Positions 39,301 to 54,300 of a DNA stretch of 64,000 nucleotides are shown piece by piece; position 1 is the first letter of the stretch, and each line of letters begins with the position of its first letter. The position numbers were made by a program, and so were the translations under genes. The notes beneath the pieces were generated by a model that saw only the letters and a program-made list of their open reading frames with translations, searched no databases and had not been told where the DNA came from. The stretch is from Apostichopus japonicus (Eukaryota; Echinodermata; Holothuroidea; Aspidochirotida; Stichopodidae): positions 35,088,501 to 35,152,500 of the forward strand of contig NC_092568.1 in assembly GCF_037975245.1 (NCBI RefSeq), read 5' to 3'.

Positions 39301-42300
39301 CAGTGTATGCGCGTCTCCATCGTTCAAGGAAATCACCAACAAAAACTCTGGAGCCGCACATGATTTTCATTTCACCTTACTAAAGTCGTCTTCCCTTTTT
39401 TCCTTTTGATATTCTTTACTTAGCCATTCAAATAAAACGTTGTGACTCATCTAATTCAGATAGCATTGATGTATTATTCAAATCATACTCTCTTTTGTTA
39501 GTGATATATGATTCATAGACCTGTGTCTTTACAATCAGATCTATCAAAAAGAGAAGCCTTATTCTTTGGTTTTATTTTTTTTGTCTAGTTATCTCCAGAA
39601 GATGTGTAATTGTCTTGTTCTGTAGTTGGAAAAATCAACAAGAAATGGATCCCGCTCGTAGCTTTTCCGTTGTTAATTCGGGGTCACGCTCGCTCGTAAA
39701 AGTGCACAAGCTGGTGTTTGCCTAATCAATGATTTGGGCACATTGCAATAGTTTGTTTCTTCTACCGGTATGTAGCAGGAGGGGGAAATGTAGGTGTGAA
39801 CGAGAAAGAAATGTTGTGAAGATACACTGGTAGAGAAGTCTACCGAAATGTTTCATCTCGTTTGAATTCATTGAGGTCGAGTGTTACAAGTCTTTGTTAA
39901 TAATAAAAAAGGAGTATTCAGTTTTTATAATGTGAGTTTATGAAGATTTAACCCACAAAAGTGAGGGTGCATTGGACAAGGGGGCGAAGGGGGACAGGAA
40001 GGGGAGGGGCAGATTTGGAGGATACCTTAGACTGGGAAGATCCATTTTCATGTCTGTATGTAGAAATTAAACTGAAATTGTCCTTGTTACTGTAACAGTG
40101 TTCTTGTATACTGATGCACTATAGCTTTGATTTTCAGTTTATAGTTAACGACTTGGGAGATGTAATTTACAAAGAAAAATGAAGACCTTCTTTTGCGAAG
40201 GTTTCTGTGGAAATGTTAATGCGCTACTTGCATGGACACCCTTTCAAACCTACAGCTGTAATTTATTGTTGCCATAGTGATATGTCTGAGTGATCATGTG
40301 CTTGTAATCGTTGGGCATGTGATTGCCTGCTAATGGATGAATGCATTATTTTAGGTCAATCAATTCAATATCTACTCTTAGATATATAACTAAATGGAGA
40401 AGTATGGAGACTGTTTGTCTGCTAGTTTCAAGACCAATTCCAATATATTTTGATAATTGCTATCTGAATAGAGTCAGCATTCTGCTTGAATTTCAATTCT
40501 TGTGAGTCAGATTATGAATGTTTAGAACTGCTTGTACAACATTAGTAGTTCTCTGCATGGAGATGGTTAGTTCAGTAGAGGATGGGAAAGGGAAGGGGGA
40601 GGGGGAAGGGGGAGGGGAAGTACAGTTTTGGTGCTCTAATATGACCTTTCAAAAGGTCAGTTATAGAATTAGCTATCATGTGAAGTGAATATCATCACTG
40701 GATATATTAATTTTCCCTTCCCCATCTGCAGGGGATAATTTTACTGTGAATTGTGTATTTAAAGTTTTGTCTATTGATAAATTTACAGACAATGCTTTTG
40801 TGTGCATTTAATTAGTCATGTCATGATGTTGCGCATAGCGCCTTATTTCCCGACCCAAGTCCCTGTCCGGTATATTTTCATACAATTACATATCTCATGC
40901 CCAGGCGGTGCCTCTCACTTTTTCTCTCTCTCTTTGGGAGTTCATACCCTGATATTCCATCGCAAGCTTATAATCAAATCTTTCAGTCCATCGGAGAGAG
41001 ACGATCCAAATAATGCGTTTGTCATATCACTCACAGCAAACGCAAACGTGAGGCTACGCCCGTACTGGTATTGTGATAGCTGTCAATTAGCGGACCAGTT
41101 TTTCTCTTTGTTTCTGTTCTCACATATTCCGTAATTAGGGATACCCCTCAGCATGCTGGTGGGCAAACATTGCAATTAATGGTAAAGTAATACACATTAG
41201 CACCGGACTGTGGATGCAGTAAGTAGAACACCCTTAGCCTCCTCAACAAAAGGCATAAAGTAATCAACTTTGTAAATTTTGTTGACAAGATTTGTAGTTC
41301 TGTGTCAAGAACCAGCTCAGTGTATGCCCTCCAGTACTTTGTCAGTGAATATACAAAGTCTATAATAAAAGAAGACACACATATATAGATTACACACAAA
41401 CATAATATCAATCAATTCTTGCTAGCTAGGCTTGGTTTTTAACTCACCCTTATAATACCACAAATTTGTAGAGTATTCCCAAGATATTGTTCTTAATGCA
41501 ATTAGGAATTGAGGTTAATGTAGATTGAAAGTAAAGAAAAGTTACACTAAGGAAACTCTGCTAAGACTTGTACTCTAGTGTGTGATGCATGCAAAGCCAG
41601 ATTAATTGTATTCTGTGAAGGAGAGTAATTTAAGCAATTGCATGCATAAATGCTACATGATTTCTCGGTGTGATGTGTAACGGAATAGAGAGTTTTTTAC
41701 ATCACTTCTCATTGACACAGTTCAGTATTTGAACCTGTCTCCTCACAACTGTAGTGCAAGCAAGTACATAATATTTTGCATACATGTACAGTATGCTTGC
41801 TCAGTGTGATGTGTAAGGGAACAAAGAGTTTGTTTACATCACTTCTCAGTGACTCGTCATTATCTGTACCTGTCCCCTCACAACCATAGTGCAGCTAGTA
41901 TATAATCTTTGCTTACATGTATGCTACATAATCAGTTATTGTGATGTGTAACAGAATAGATGGTTTGTTTACATCACTTCTCATTGACACAGTTCAGTAC
42001 CTGTACCTGTCTCCTCACAACCATAGTGCAGCTGGTATATATTTTGCATACGTACATGTATGCTACATGATTGCTCAGTGTGATGTGTAAGGGAACAGAG
42101 AGTTTGTTTACATCACTTCTCATTGACACAGTACCTGTACCTGTCTCCTCACAACTGTAGTGCAGTACATAATCTAACTGTATTTGAAACTGAGGAATAA
42201 GCTCAATACATCACTCTCCCCGTGAATACAACTTTTGACCACACGTAAGTTAAGGATCTTATTCGAACGACACAAGTTTCTAAACAAGAAAGAGAAGTTT

Positions 42301-45300
42301 GTCAAACCACCATCCCAAACTATAGATATAGCAATGCTGTTATCTTTTGCAGTAGATACCCTGGCTGTACATGTATGGTTATTCTTGCAAACCTTCAACA
42401 CTTATGCTTAACATTCATACTACATATGTATGCTGTACATGTGGTGTACCGGCGTGTGAAAAGCATACTGTGGGTATGGTGTACTCTAGATGGTAACATT
42501 GTTTTTGGGTGCTATCGATGCAAGAAAGGGATTTCTGAGGGCCGTACTCAAATAATGTGACTTTCAGTGCAAATTGCGCATGTTAAATGGAATTTTGAAA
42601 CGTATTTATAAGTTTCTCTCCTCACAAATAATGTCATATGAATAATATAGCATATAGTGCTATTGCTACTAGGATATAACCAAAAAATGTCTCAACCAAA
42701 GGCTTCTATTAATGCTTTAGTTCCGGCCAGTTTCATACGTAGTCTATGTGTACTTACCAATATACTCTATAACATTGTCTATAATAAAATACATACATTG
42801 TTCGCAATGTTCAGTTGATCTAATCAAACTAGTCGTCACGAGATGTCTGATCAGTATCCTTATAAAGTAGCTGGGTTGTCATTTTCAATTACAAACAAGT
42901 TTTTTTTTTTTTTTTAACTTGCACAGTCGACAGAGATGTATTTTTGTAGAAAGGATGAGTCACTAAGTCTGATCTTTCCTCACCGAACGCCAGGATAGCG
43001 AAAAACACCGATAGTAAACCCACGGTCGTGCGTTTACTTTTAATATTTAAGGATACGCACAGAAATCCAATGAAACAAAGTCCATGCATGGATATATGTT
43101 CCTTCCTTACAATTTTACTGTTCACCATTATAGGTGTTAATGAAAAAAAAAACAGTGGTTGCCTTGGGAGAACGAATTGATGCCCTTCCTTTAGGACCAA
43201 GCGAGTGTTTCAATTTTGAGACAAGCATTGGGGAGGGGAGTTGACTGCTCCTTGGAGACACAAGAAGTTGTTAATTTTTAACTGCGGTACCTGTAGGGGA
43301 TTGGTTTAACATCCATATTGTAATGTTGTCTTCTGTTAAATAAAGGAAAAAATGGAATCTTCAGACACTGAGCTTTGAGTCAAGTGGTTAGAAAATGTAA
43401 ATTTTGACCTTCGCATGAGTCATTAGTAAATATGTTAAAGAATGAAAAGTGGCGAGGATGTGGAAAGTTAAACGATAAATGCAAGTTATCTGCCTTTTGC
43501 TTTCAATAATCGCACAGACATTGTCTGTGGGAGTAAACTTGTACATTGTCTGGCTATTTGGTGTCTGATGGGTTAAATCAACCAAATGGTTGAGATGCTT
43601 CCAATGTGGTGTATGAGAGGTTGCTTCCATTTATTGGGGAGAATGAAAGAAAAAACAAAGTTTAGTTTTTTGGAATTTTAGGAAAACATAGTCTACACTT
43701 AATTGCTCTTTATAAATATGATCTCGAGTGCATGAATGTCATCTGCCAAGGAGAAATGTTCATCTTATTCCTGTATATTATATTACTATATGTATCTGCT
43801 GCTGCTTTGTAGCAGTGATCAGTTTAATAGGAAATTATACATTTGGGCTGCAACTATATATAATTGGGGGGGGGGGGGGACTGAGGAAGATGAAAATGAT
43901 AAGATTTGGTTAGAGACAAGTTAGAGGGCCTGATGTTTTAATCCGAGGGGGATCTTCTTCAGAGGCTGACTAAAATGAAAGACAGACTGAGGACACGTGA
44001 AGGTTAAAAGGTACTTGCACACTCTGGCTGTATGCACCAATTAGTTAGATGTACTGCATGTCCTTGCTTACCTGTCTCCTCAGAACATTAGCACTATTGG
44101 AAGATCTCTCTTACTGTGTCTAGCATGAAGCTGGTAAGTTTTTTAGTAGGCTGCACACCAATTAGCATTGTCCGCCACCAGTCAACCTTGCATGACAACA
44201 AGAACCTTCAAGCTGCATTCACATTGCTATAAAATTATTGCTTAATAATTTGTGTGCTTGCCAAACATAGGATAGAACAAAAGATTTAGCAGAAGAATAT
44301 TTGTATGTTAACTGTATGTATGTGGAATAATTATGCAGTAGTTGTTGGCTAAAACTCAAACTTAGACTGACAAGAATAGAAAAACGAAAAATTATCCTAT
44401 TTGATTAATCGCTATCCAAACCTCTTAAGGCACTATCATAAATACATGCTATTTTTTCATTTCTTTGTCAATCTCATGAAAACTTTAAAAGACTAGAAAT
44501 GAGGTCAAAATAATCTGTGCTAAATATCTCTGATGATGCCATCACAAACTAATTATCATACTGCTCTTTGAGAAACAAAGCTATCCATGAAGGATATTAG
44601 GGTATAAAAGTGAAATCTCAGTGGCCTTGCATGCAAATGATTAGTAGTTAGCAATTAGGTATTCCTGTCAGATAAAGCTGTGTTTGAAGTTGCCAAGTTA
44701 AATGCACTCTTTAATGTGAAGGGTGAGGGGGGGGGGAACAATGAAAAACATGGTAGCTATAAATTTCTTGCTATCTTTTCCATTTATATAGTTCTTCAAC
44801 TATACCGTAAAGTGGAAAATGTTTCTGTTAGTAAAACCGAGAAAAAGTTCTATGATATATCTAAAGCCTGCTCGCAAATTAAAAATGAATATCAAATCTG
44901 TGAAATTTCAACTCCCTGCCTGTCAATAAACTGCGCAGCGATTTTTTTTGGCGATTTCTCGAAGGGCAACCGAGTAAACACAAGTGTTTTGAAGTCAAGT
45001 CACCGGAAGATAATTAATGTAGTGGAATTGATGAACGATACATGGCACATGACAGTGGCCTTCCAGTCTATGAGTCAGACTTTATATACGATCTTTATTT
45101 ATCTTCATCATCTAAGGCAAGAAAATCAATCTCTTTTTGACCATGAAAAAAATTATTTCACTCCACCGGTAGTAAATTTGGCTCATTTTTGCTCTTACGG
45201 GTTGCGATAAGTCATCACGTGCACCTGGGAATTTTCTGCTGCAGAATTTCACCTTTTCTATTTTTTTAACTCCTTTGTAAACAAAGTCATGGAAGAAAAA

Positions 45301-48300
45301 GAAGACATGAAAATGAAAAAAAATTAATTAGCCTTTCTACATGTTCATTCTAACATTAAAAATGTTTAATATGTTAATTCCCGTGAAAATCATAAAAATT
45401 CAACAGACCCCTGGTTTGTCTCCCGGTTATAGAATTTCCAATGCCTGCCAAGCAAACTTGAAAAAAACAAGATTTATATCATGCCATTAATGACAATAAA
45501 TGTTAACCACGCATTGGATATTTAAACATGAAATGTTTACGGTTTTAAAGATACATTAAAGACACAGAGTCTCAAGTCGTACGCCGTACCCATTGACGAG
45601 AACTGCATCGTTAAAAAGGTAACAAAAACTCAAAGAAACGTTTCTTTCAAAACACAGTTTGGTAAAGCCTAGGGGTTTAATAACGCTCCATATCTCTTGC
45701 TGAGCCGCAATGAATCATAACCGGATCCACTCCAGAGATTGCCCTAAAGTGCAGTCACACGTGTACGATTAATATGTATGATTATGACGGTAGTGATGCA
45801 AGAGATAGTTTGGTCTTGATGGGAATATAAATGGTGGCGTTCAATTCCAACCCTTTATGCCACGGGATTGATTTTAATGATTCCAAGAGTGGCCACGTTG
45901 TCTGTAGTAGCTATTTAATGGCTGCGATGAGTAAGCTTCTTGCAGTGGATTTTTGTAAAAGGTTCAATATAGAAGATCAATTGCATGACTACGCTCAGAT
46001 CTAATGACAAGTTGTTTGCAGATTGTCGATTTACCAGGATCAAACTGTCAGTTTGTCTGTCTCTGTCTGCGTGTGTGTGTGTGTTTAGTATTTAAACAAC
46101 CGTATATTAAAGCCTATAGATTTTAAGTACAGGGTGGTATGTACGTTGATCTGTTTTTATACTGCAGTACAGTGTAATATACTCGAGGCAGATTACATTA
46201 ATTGTCATGACTGCATGTTTAATTGTATTAATGTATTCAATTGTAACAGTATTATCCATGCAGTCAGGATTTAGTGTCCCTCGGTGACTAAATGCTGGTA
46301 TATTAAACAATTAGTATTGTGGACGTATACAAAAACAATTTAACTTTTCAAATAAATTGCTTAAGAAATGCTTTCAAAATTTACTGAAAAATTACGAAAA
46401 AGCGTTTTGTTGGAGGTGACTGCCCTTTCTTGTTCCTGTTTGAATGTATGTAGCCAATATATGTGAGATATCTGGTGTTGATGGATAAGTTTCACAGAAA
46501 AGCTCACATGTACATGAAATAATGAATTTTCATTACATATGGCAGTGTGTTATGTAGATTTGTTTTTTGGTAACAGAGAGATTTCACTTTAATTAAAGCA
46601 AGCTCTGACAATATGGGGTTATTACAAGATAAATACTTCTTTGCTTGGATCAATTAAGCATACCGAGTGTTTGGATTTCTAGGTGACATTTTCCATATTG
46701 TCTCAAATTTGCTTTATTTGATTACCTTTTGTACAGTGACTGAAATTTATCTTATAACTAAATTCCTTCCTACTCAGTTACAGGCGTTTAACCCACTTGC
46801 TGCTACACGCAAGAGAAGATGATCATCTAGCTAGCTATAGCTTCCTGCTCTCCTACGGTACTTGTAGTATACACATGCTACCTGTTTTCTTCATTTATGT
46901 ATCAAAGGCTTAGCAGTACTAAGTGTATGTAATATTTATTTGTAATCGGCAATTGGATTATGAGAGTTGATCATAGATTATTGAGTAATCCCATGCCGAT
47001 ATATAGGATTATAATTGCCTCGGAGAGAGGGGAGGAAATTGAACTACCATGTGAGTGGATTATTGTAAGATGAATGTCACGACACTGGTTAGTATTGTCC
47101 CTATGTCCAGCTGTGATACCACAGCTTATACAATATAGTTATAGTCTGTCATAAAGCTTTCAGGTGTGCAAAATGCATCTGGAGATCTGCTTTAGTTGGG
47201 CATTTAAGGTATTTGTATGCATTATACATGTACAGTAAAATAAATTAAAGTAGAAGTTTGCTGTTTACATTTGAGTTGAACAGGATACAAATTGTAACTA
47301 TGCAGTCAATAAGTGTAGTTATGTGCGATTTACTTTGCTCCTTGCTTACCTGTCTCCCCACAACCTTAGCACTCGATAGCAGCTGATTTGGCTTTCTGGT
47401 TGTTATTTATATTTCAGCCACTGGAAAATATCCCACTCACATCATTGTGTATTGAGATTCTGCAGCTTTGGTGCTCTACAGTAATATATATTACAATGCT
47501 ACCACACTGGATACCACAGATATGGACGATGCAGTTATGTAACACGCTTAGAGCAGCTAATGGTTGTGTCTGATATGGTGCGATATAAATCCCCTATGTT
47601 ATTATTGTATATTTATAAGCAATCTCTTCCCAGGACTCAGTTTCCTACAATATTGGATGATTTGATATCCAGATTATGTGAATTGTTACTTTTAGAACAT
47701 GGCAATAATATGAAGTGCCAAAGATGCAACAACATTGCTTACATTCATATTCTGTAATTCACCTACTGTACTACTGTACTGCAAGCTTTGTACTAGCATA
47801 AATTGTTTTTTTTCCTTCACATTTTGTAACCATAAAACTATACTTCAGGGTATTGACAAGAATTTGAAATCTTGTGGTTTTTCTTTTCTCACCCTTATAG
47901 TGTCAACTTTTCTCCCTTTAGACAGTGTTTTCATGGATTTTCTGAAACCAATCAGCTGAATTTCTTTGCCTTTAAGAACAAAATATTTTGATATGAGAAG
48001 ATCCCCCCTCAGGGGCAGATATGTCATGGCAGAGTGTCTAATTCCACTCTAACTGGGCCCCAGGGAAAGGCGGCATACCCCCTTACCAAAGGGGATCATT
48101 TGAAGCCAGGGATCAGGGCAGATTTGATGGGTCACTGATGCCAGTCCTAGCTGACAGGTTGTTTTCATTGTACTTGTGCTAGAAATTGAGTTTGTCAGTC
48201 TGCACATGACAGTTTACAATATGAAACCTGACATTTCTTTCGACCTTTCATCATGGTCAATATATGCCAACATTATGCCCCAGGTAGAAGCAGTACAACT

Positions 48301-51300
48301 GGTACCACAGTATGAGCATTCTGTTCACTACAGTGTTAAGTGTTCAGAAATTGTTTCTTGCTTTGAACGTTTTTGTACTGCCAACCGTTTCAAGTTATAA
48401 TTCTTTCTATATGTGGTAGAAATGTGATCAGGCCATTGATGAACTCAGGCATATTTGAAGAATAAAACGAAACCTCAGAGCAAAATCAGCCAGATCATCA
48501 TTATACCGCTTGGGTTAGATATGATATGATATGATGGCAGGTTTTGAAGGCTTTGTCTCTTATATCAAAGACTTGCCTTTGTACATTACCATTGCTAAAC
48601 ATCTTTGCCCACTTGTATAGTAAATTGGCCCATGATTTTGCATTGTTGAGTTTAAATTGTTAAGTTTAGTTAGACATAAAATAATATCCTATTTAACAAT
48701 TAAAAGCGAAACCAAAGAATAGTTTAAGCTTCATCGACAATGCGGTATGCACTGTATCTCTGTGATGACGTATTAAAAGTATGTACTGTTATATATCATG
48801 ATACTGTAGGTACTTCCTTAAAACAAAACACTCAGATTAGCAGTTATGGTTATATGCAAGTGTACCTCCTTATGTTGGCCCAGCAAACATGTGCAATTAG
48901 AACTCAGAAGTGGCCATTAGCAAGCCAAATAATTCAATTAGCTTCTTGCCCTGTTAACATGACTAAGCCCGACAGATGATTTGTCATCCATCATCACTAC
49001 TTTGATTAAAGTTGTTCGTATATAAACCTCTCGTGTGTGACATTGCAGAGCAAGCCACTGTATGAGTACATGTACATATCTTTCTGCCTCTCAGTTTGAC
49101 CTGCATGTGGAAGAGGATACATCCAGGTACAGTTAGACCTGTATCCATGCTTTGATGATAACTTTGGGATTGTTTCCCCACCTGCTTTCCTTTGGCAAAA
49201 CATGATCCAAATTTTTTGGTTCCCCCGAAGTAAGTCCCCCCATTCTGCTTTGTAAAACACAAGAAAAAGGCTAGAGCTTCTTTTTCCTCTTTTTTTTCCA
49301 CCTTTTTTTATTTTCTCATCTCAATGATGCTCTTAAATGTTTTTCATTGGAGAGCTTAATTAATGCTGATTGCCCCCCGGATCCCATCCCTGGATGGACT
49401 TGACTTCCATCTCAAGTAGTTCTCAGCTGGACTTTGATGGAAGAACCCTTTGAGACCCTCAGACACTACAGCCCAACAGGAAATGGACATTGGGGCCAGG
49501 TGATCAGAGCGTCTTGACAATATCGATGGTCTGCCTCTATGTATGCGCTCTATAGTCGTCCTGGGCTGCAGTGCGTGGAGTCGATTGCCATCAGAGCTGC
49601 GTTAAAGCTGTCAAAGCAAAGGCAGACGGTCGTCGCGGCTTGCACACTGGTTGTGTTGAACAAAGAACTAAAAATTCCTGATGCGGAATCTTAGGCCCCC
49701 TTAGAATAAATTACATCTTGTTCTGGAAACTGAGTTTTATAATGTTTGGAGTTGCATATTGTGTCCAGAATGGTATCAGCTTAAAAATTCAAATAATGCA
49801 GCATGATCTACTGTATCAGCCCCCCTCCTTTCCCCCCCCCCAAATAAAAGAAACTGTCTTACATGAAATGCAAGGTCTTGATAGCAATTTTTGCTTTCCA
49901 GATTTACTGCATGGGTGCATAATTTTAAATTCTATGCATGGTACTTTGGTGCGAAATGGCAGCATTTATCATCCATGGGTGTAATTACAATATAGATCAC
50001 CCCACAGACCGGTGTATTGCAAGCACTGGCAAAGTATTGAACCAAATGTACAATAATTGTAACATGCAAGAGGCTTTGGCATAACTTGATGCCCACCCTC
50101 CCTACCTCTTGCAAGTGTTTATCAAGAATGTAAACCAAACAGGTTGCAGGAGTGGATGTGAAGTTTGGAAATGTACATCAATGATCGATCCCAAAACTAG
50201 GAGAGTATTACGTTAAAGAAAAGACGTATTTCAAGCCAGTCACCGAAATAAAAGTTCCAACCAGTCATCACAGTCTTGTTTTTGGATCCACATTTTAATA
50301 TAATTTGCTCATTCTTTGTAGAAATAGAAGAATTTACTGGAAAGTAGAAATACTTCTAATACATTTGATTCCAAGTTATTATAATCTAAAGATATATAGA
50401 GAAGACCGTTGCAATCTGCTTGATCTGTAGAGAACACTTGTCATTTTCCCTCCCCAGCTTTTCTCATCACTTAGCTTGTCAGATTACTGTGATCAGGTAA
50501 AAGCTAGTAAACCTGTACACTGTCATCAATTTAACCATTCCCAGACCTCAATAAACATCTCTGAAAACTCAAAAGTGTGGATTTAAACGTGAAAGATTTA
50601 TTGCCGAAATGTACTTCCTTTCCATTATCATTCTGGCCAATTTTGAAAGTTTCAAAATTTTGGTTCCATCCATATATTCCAGCATGTGCTATCTACCTAT
50701 TCCAGTTTTGCAATAAATTTTCTTTTGAACATCTTTCTTTTTTTTTTTCTTTTTCTAAGTTTCCTGTTTTTCTTAATTTTTTGTTCCATCACCAACAAAT
50801 ATCAAACCTGATCATATTTAGCCATAAATTATTTCAGCTTGGTCTCTCTCACCTAATTCATTTTCTTTCATAAGCCGCCCTCGCTGGGCCGTACCACGCG
50901 GCTAGTGCGTACAGTACTGCATGTTTTTCGCAGCACTTGTGTCAACACTTGTGTATTCCACGACCCAATTAGTGCTTTCACAGTCCAACTCCTCTACAAT
51001 TTCCCGGGAGGATTGGGATGAGTGTGTAATCCTTGTGGCTCACTTGGGAGGTATAGCTCACTGCACCGAACATCGCACAGACGTGTCTGATATTGTTGTC
51101 GGTTCTCAGGTAGTCATCGAATCTCTGACGCCCGGTCCTCAAAACGGTGCAATATTTGTTATCTGAATTGAAGTAATTTGGTTGCTGAGCAGCTGGTCCA
51201 ATGTTATAAACAATGTTATGTGTTCATTAGATGGAATTGTATCAGTTTTATCATATACCTGCCAGATTCTCCCAAAACCAATCACATTGAATTGGTCAAA

Positions 51301-54300
51301 TTGGTCATATGTGTATAAAATGATGTTATTTGTTGACCTGGAGATGAAGTAGCTCAAATTTGTAATAGGACTTGCATGAATTTCTATCATGTTGGATTGT
51401 GCATGGATTTAAATTAGTCTCATGTATACATCAATGCAATGAATTGTCATGCAGTATATATGTAAATTCTATGTATAAAATGTAGGATTTATGGAGTTAG
51501 ATTATTGCCAGAATCTCAAAAACCATGGAATATCTTATTAATATTGTTCCTTTAAACAGCCGGTCAGATGTTCTAAACAATGTTATATATGTTCACCAGA
51601 TGGCTCAAGTTTGTCACAAGTTTTCGTTGTCAGAGATTGTGCAAGGATTTGAACCCATCCCATACACATTCAATAAAATGTCAGGCGGTATGCGGCGTAT
51701 GCCGTATGTAAAATGTCGGATTAATTTGGACTTAAAAACTGACGTAAATTTGTGTTAATGACGTAAAGCTGCCGGAACCCTCAAAATTGTGCATTTATTC
51801 TGCGTTGCTCAGGTTGCTAAGCAGCTGGGAAATCTTATAAACAATGTTAGATGTTCAGCAGATGGCTCATGTTTGTACAAGAATTTGTTTCCGGTGTCAG
51901 AGAGTAATTGCATACGGATTTAATCTCATCTGCACACACATTCAGTGACATGTCACGCAGTGTCATGGCCATTCAATCGGTGAAGTGTGTAGGATTTAGG
52001 GTATCAGTTTATCATAGAGTGCAGTTAAATATTCAATGTGTAGGATTTAGGGTATTAGTTTATCATAGATCACAGTTAAATATTCAACACATGGTGCAGT
52101 TGTGTTGCTGTCACTAACATGGTTGCAGTTAAGTGAATGTTTGAAGTGATTTTGATTCTTTATACGTACAGCAAACCTGAAGACCTATGATCTTATAATT
52201 TGTTGGAAATTCTTAATTGTGAAACTATTATATAGACGTGAAACTGACCAAATTTAGACCTTAGAATGATGTGTTATCATATTTCTGGTCACATGGATAC
52301 TGAATAAATCTTTAGTTACAATAGTAAAAAAATGAAATTAGCAAATAAAGAAGGGAAGTGTGAAAGCTTTTCCAAAGTATTGATGTGTGACAGGTCCTTA
52401 TTTACAAGTGTCTCAGCAATAATCACATGACCTCATCAGATTAACCATTATAACACATGACAAGGTCTGAAAGAAACGGTATTACAGTTATGAAACATTA
52501 CTGACGATAAGATGATCGATCTGCATGTTTCGTTTGCTTTTTGCTTTTTTGATATGTCACATGCAACCAGCTCAACAAGGAGTGTCAGGGGTGGGATAGG
52601 AAAGCAAGAGGAGTAGCAGGTTGCACTTTATACCTTGAACAGTGAAGAACAGATTAACTTGACTGATATTTCGACTCTCGAGTGTATTGCACACTCACAT
52701 CTGCCTGGTCTATTGGTAGCAGGTTTGGTTACTTGCTGTAGGCAGGCAAATAACCTGCACAGTCAAGTTTGTGTGTGTGTGTATGGGCGGGTGTGTGTCT
52801 GTGACGCCCAGGTTTTAAACATGATATCTCAGTGCTGCAGTTCTTATATTTGGCATATATGGCTTCCCCATAATAAGTACAAGAACCCTATTGTTTTGTG
52901 TGGAAGTCAAAGGTCATTTGGGGTTATGGGGTGGCGTTGTGGTCAAGTGGTTAAGGCAGTGGACTTGTGATCTAAGGATTACAGGTTCGAGCCCTGGCCA
53001 GATCATTGCGTTGTGTCCTTGGGCAAGGCGCTTTATCTCCATTGCCTCTCTTCACCCAGGTGTATAAATGGGGACCTGCGAGGTAACTTGTAAATATAGT
53101 TGCGTGCGCCGGTTTGTGGCTGCACCCTATGGGGAGTCCCCCGGGGGACACGTGGTTGTGGTGCACTGTGGTGCCCCAGGAGAGATTGATTGAATTGTGC
53201 ACACTTTGGTGTGTGGGTGTGACAAGTTACCAATGACCAGGGGTTAATAATCAGCGCATTGAGACTTAAGTGTGTATTTGCGCTTTATAAGAACTGCGTA
53301 TTATTATTATTATTATTATTTGGGGTCAGCAGAGGGCAAAATGTGAAAATGTTGTATCTCCAGAACCTGAAAATCAAAAGAGCTCATATATGCATGGTAG
53401 AATAGCCTTATGTAACTAGTGTAAAGTTTTTTACACAATTTGCTTAAGGTCAGAGTTCATTTAAGGTCATAAGGGATCAAACTTGAAATCCTTGTAAGCA
53501 CAATATATCCAGGTAGGAATCTTTAGTGTTCTCTTTTATTGTTTTTGATGGAGGTCAAGGGTTATTTGGGGTCAGCAGAGGTCCAATGTCAAAATATTAA
53601 AAGTGCTCTATGTTGAGAACTTAACCTTCAACATAGATTATATATTCATGGTAGATTACCCAAATGATAAGTAAAATTGCTCCACAATTTGGTGAAAGCT
53701 CATTTAGAGGTTCGCAGAAGTCAAACCCTACTATATTTTGTAAGGGCAAGGAAGATGTGGATCTTATGCTGATTTGACTTCCCCATATGTAGTAGAACCT
53801 CCTTGCTGTTTTAGGCGGAGGTCAAAAGCCGGCTTAGGTATGTGGGTATGAACTTCAGCCTGGGGTAGCTTGCAAAGTACTCTTGTGCTGCATATATAAT
53901 GTATTTAAAGGCAAGTTAACTGCTGGGAGGGGTTTCCCTCTGGCTAGAGAACTATTTTTACAAGATGAAAAAAAACATTTAGAGAGATTTCTCTCCTTCC
54001 CACCCAGCCATTAGCTATAACCACTAACATAAACCACTGCTCTCCATTGTCTTATATGTTTAGTCAGATCAAGAGCTGTGCTACATCTCTTTGCACATGA
54101 CATGTATCTATCTAGACATGCAGCTTCCCTAGGAAATATTCAATACTGAATATATTTGAATGCTCTTCAGTGCAGGAAAAATCTAATAAAACCCTGCCAT
54201 GCGAACGAACGACATGAGTTGCCTTACATGTTTGATCGACGTCTGTTGCTTTGATTTAAGACATGTCGCGTTGTTTTATTGAAATGTTTCATTTAATATA

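Noticed and set aside
40802-41134. 110-codon frame in TRIM9 intron 1
   Set aside because: Starts at GTG rather than ATG, has low complexity in parts and resembles no known family.
41638-42175. CRISPR-like spaced repeats
   Set aside because: The whole 134-bp unit is repeated, with no unique spacers, and the context is an animal intron.
50921-51166. 81-codon frame with a hydrophobic start resembling a signal peptide
   Set aside because: The rest shows no cysteine pattern or domain, and the frame ends at the edge of a repeat array; unsupported as a gene.
52635-53233. Open frames of 111, 76 and 66 codons on both strands
   Set aside because: They are readings of a GT microsatellite and the SINE body, not genes.
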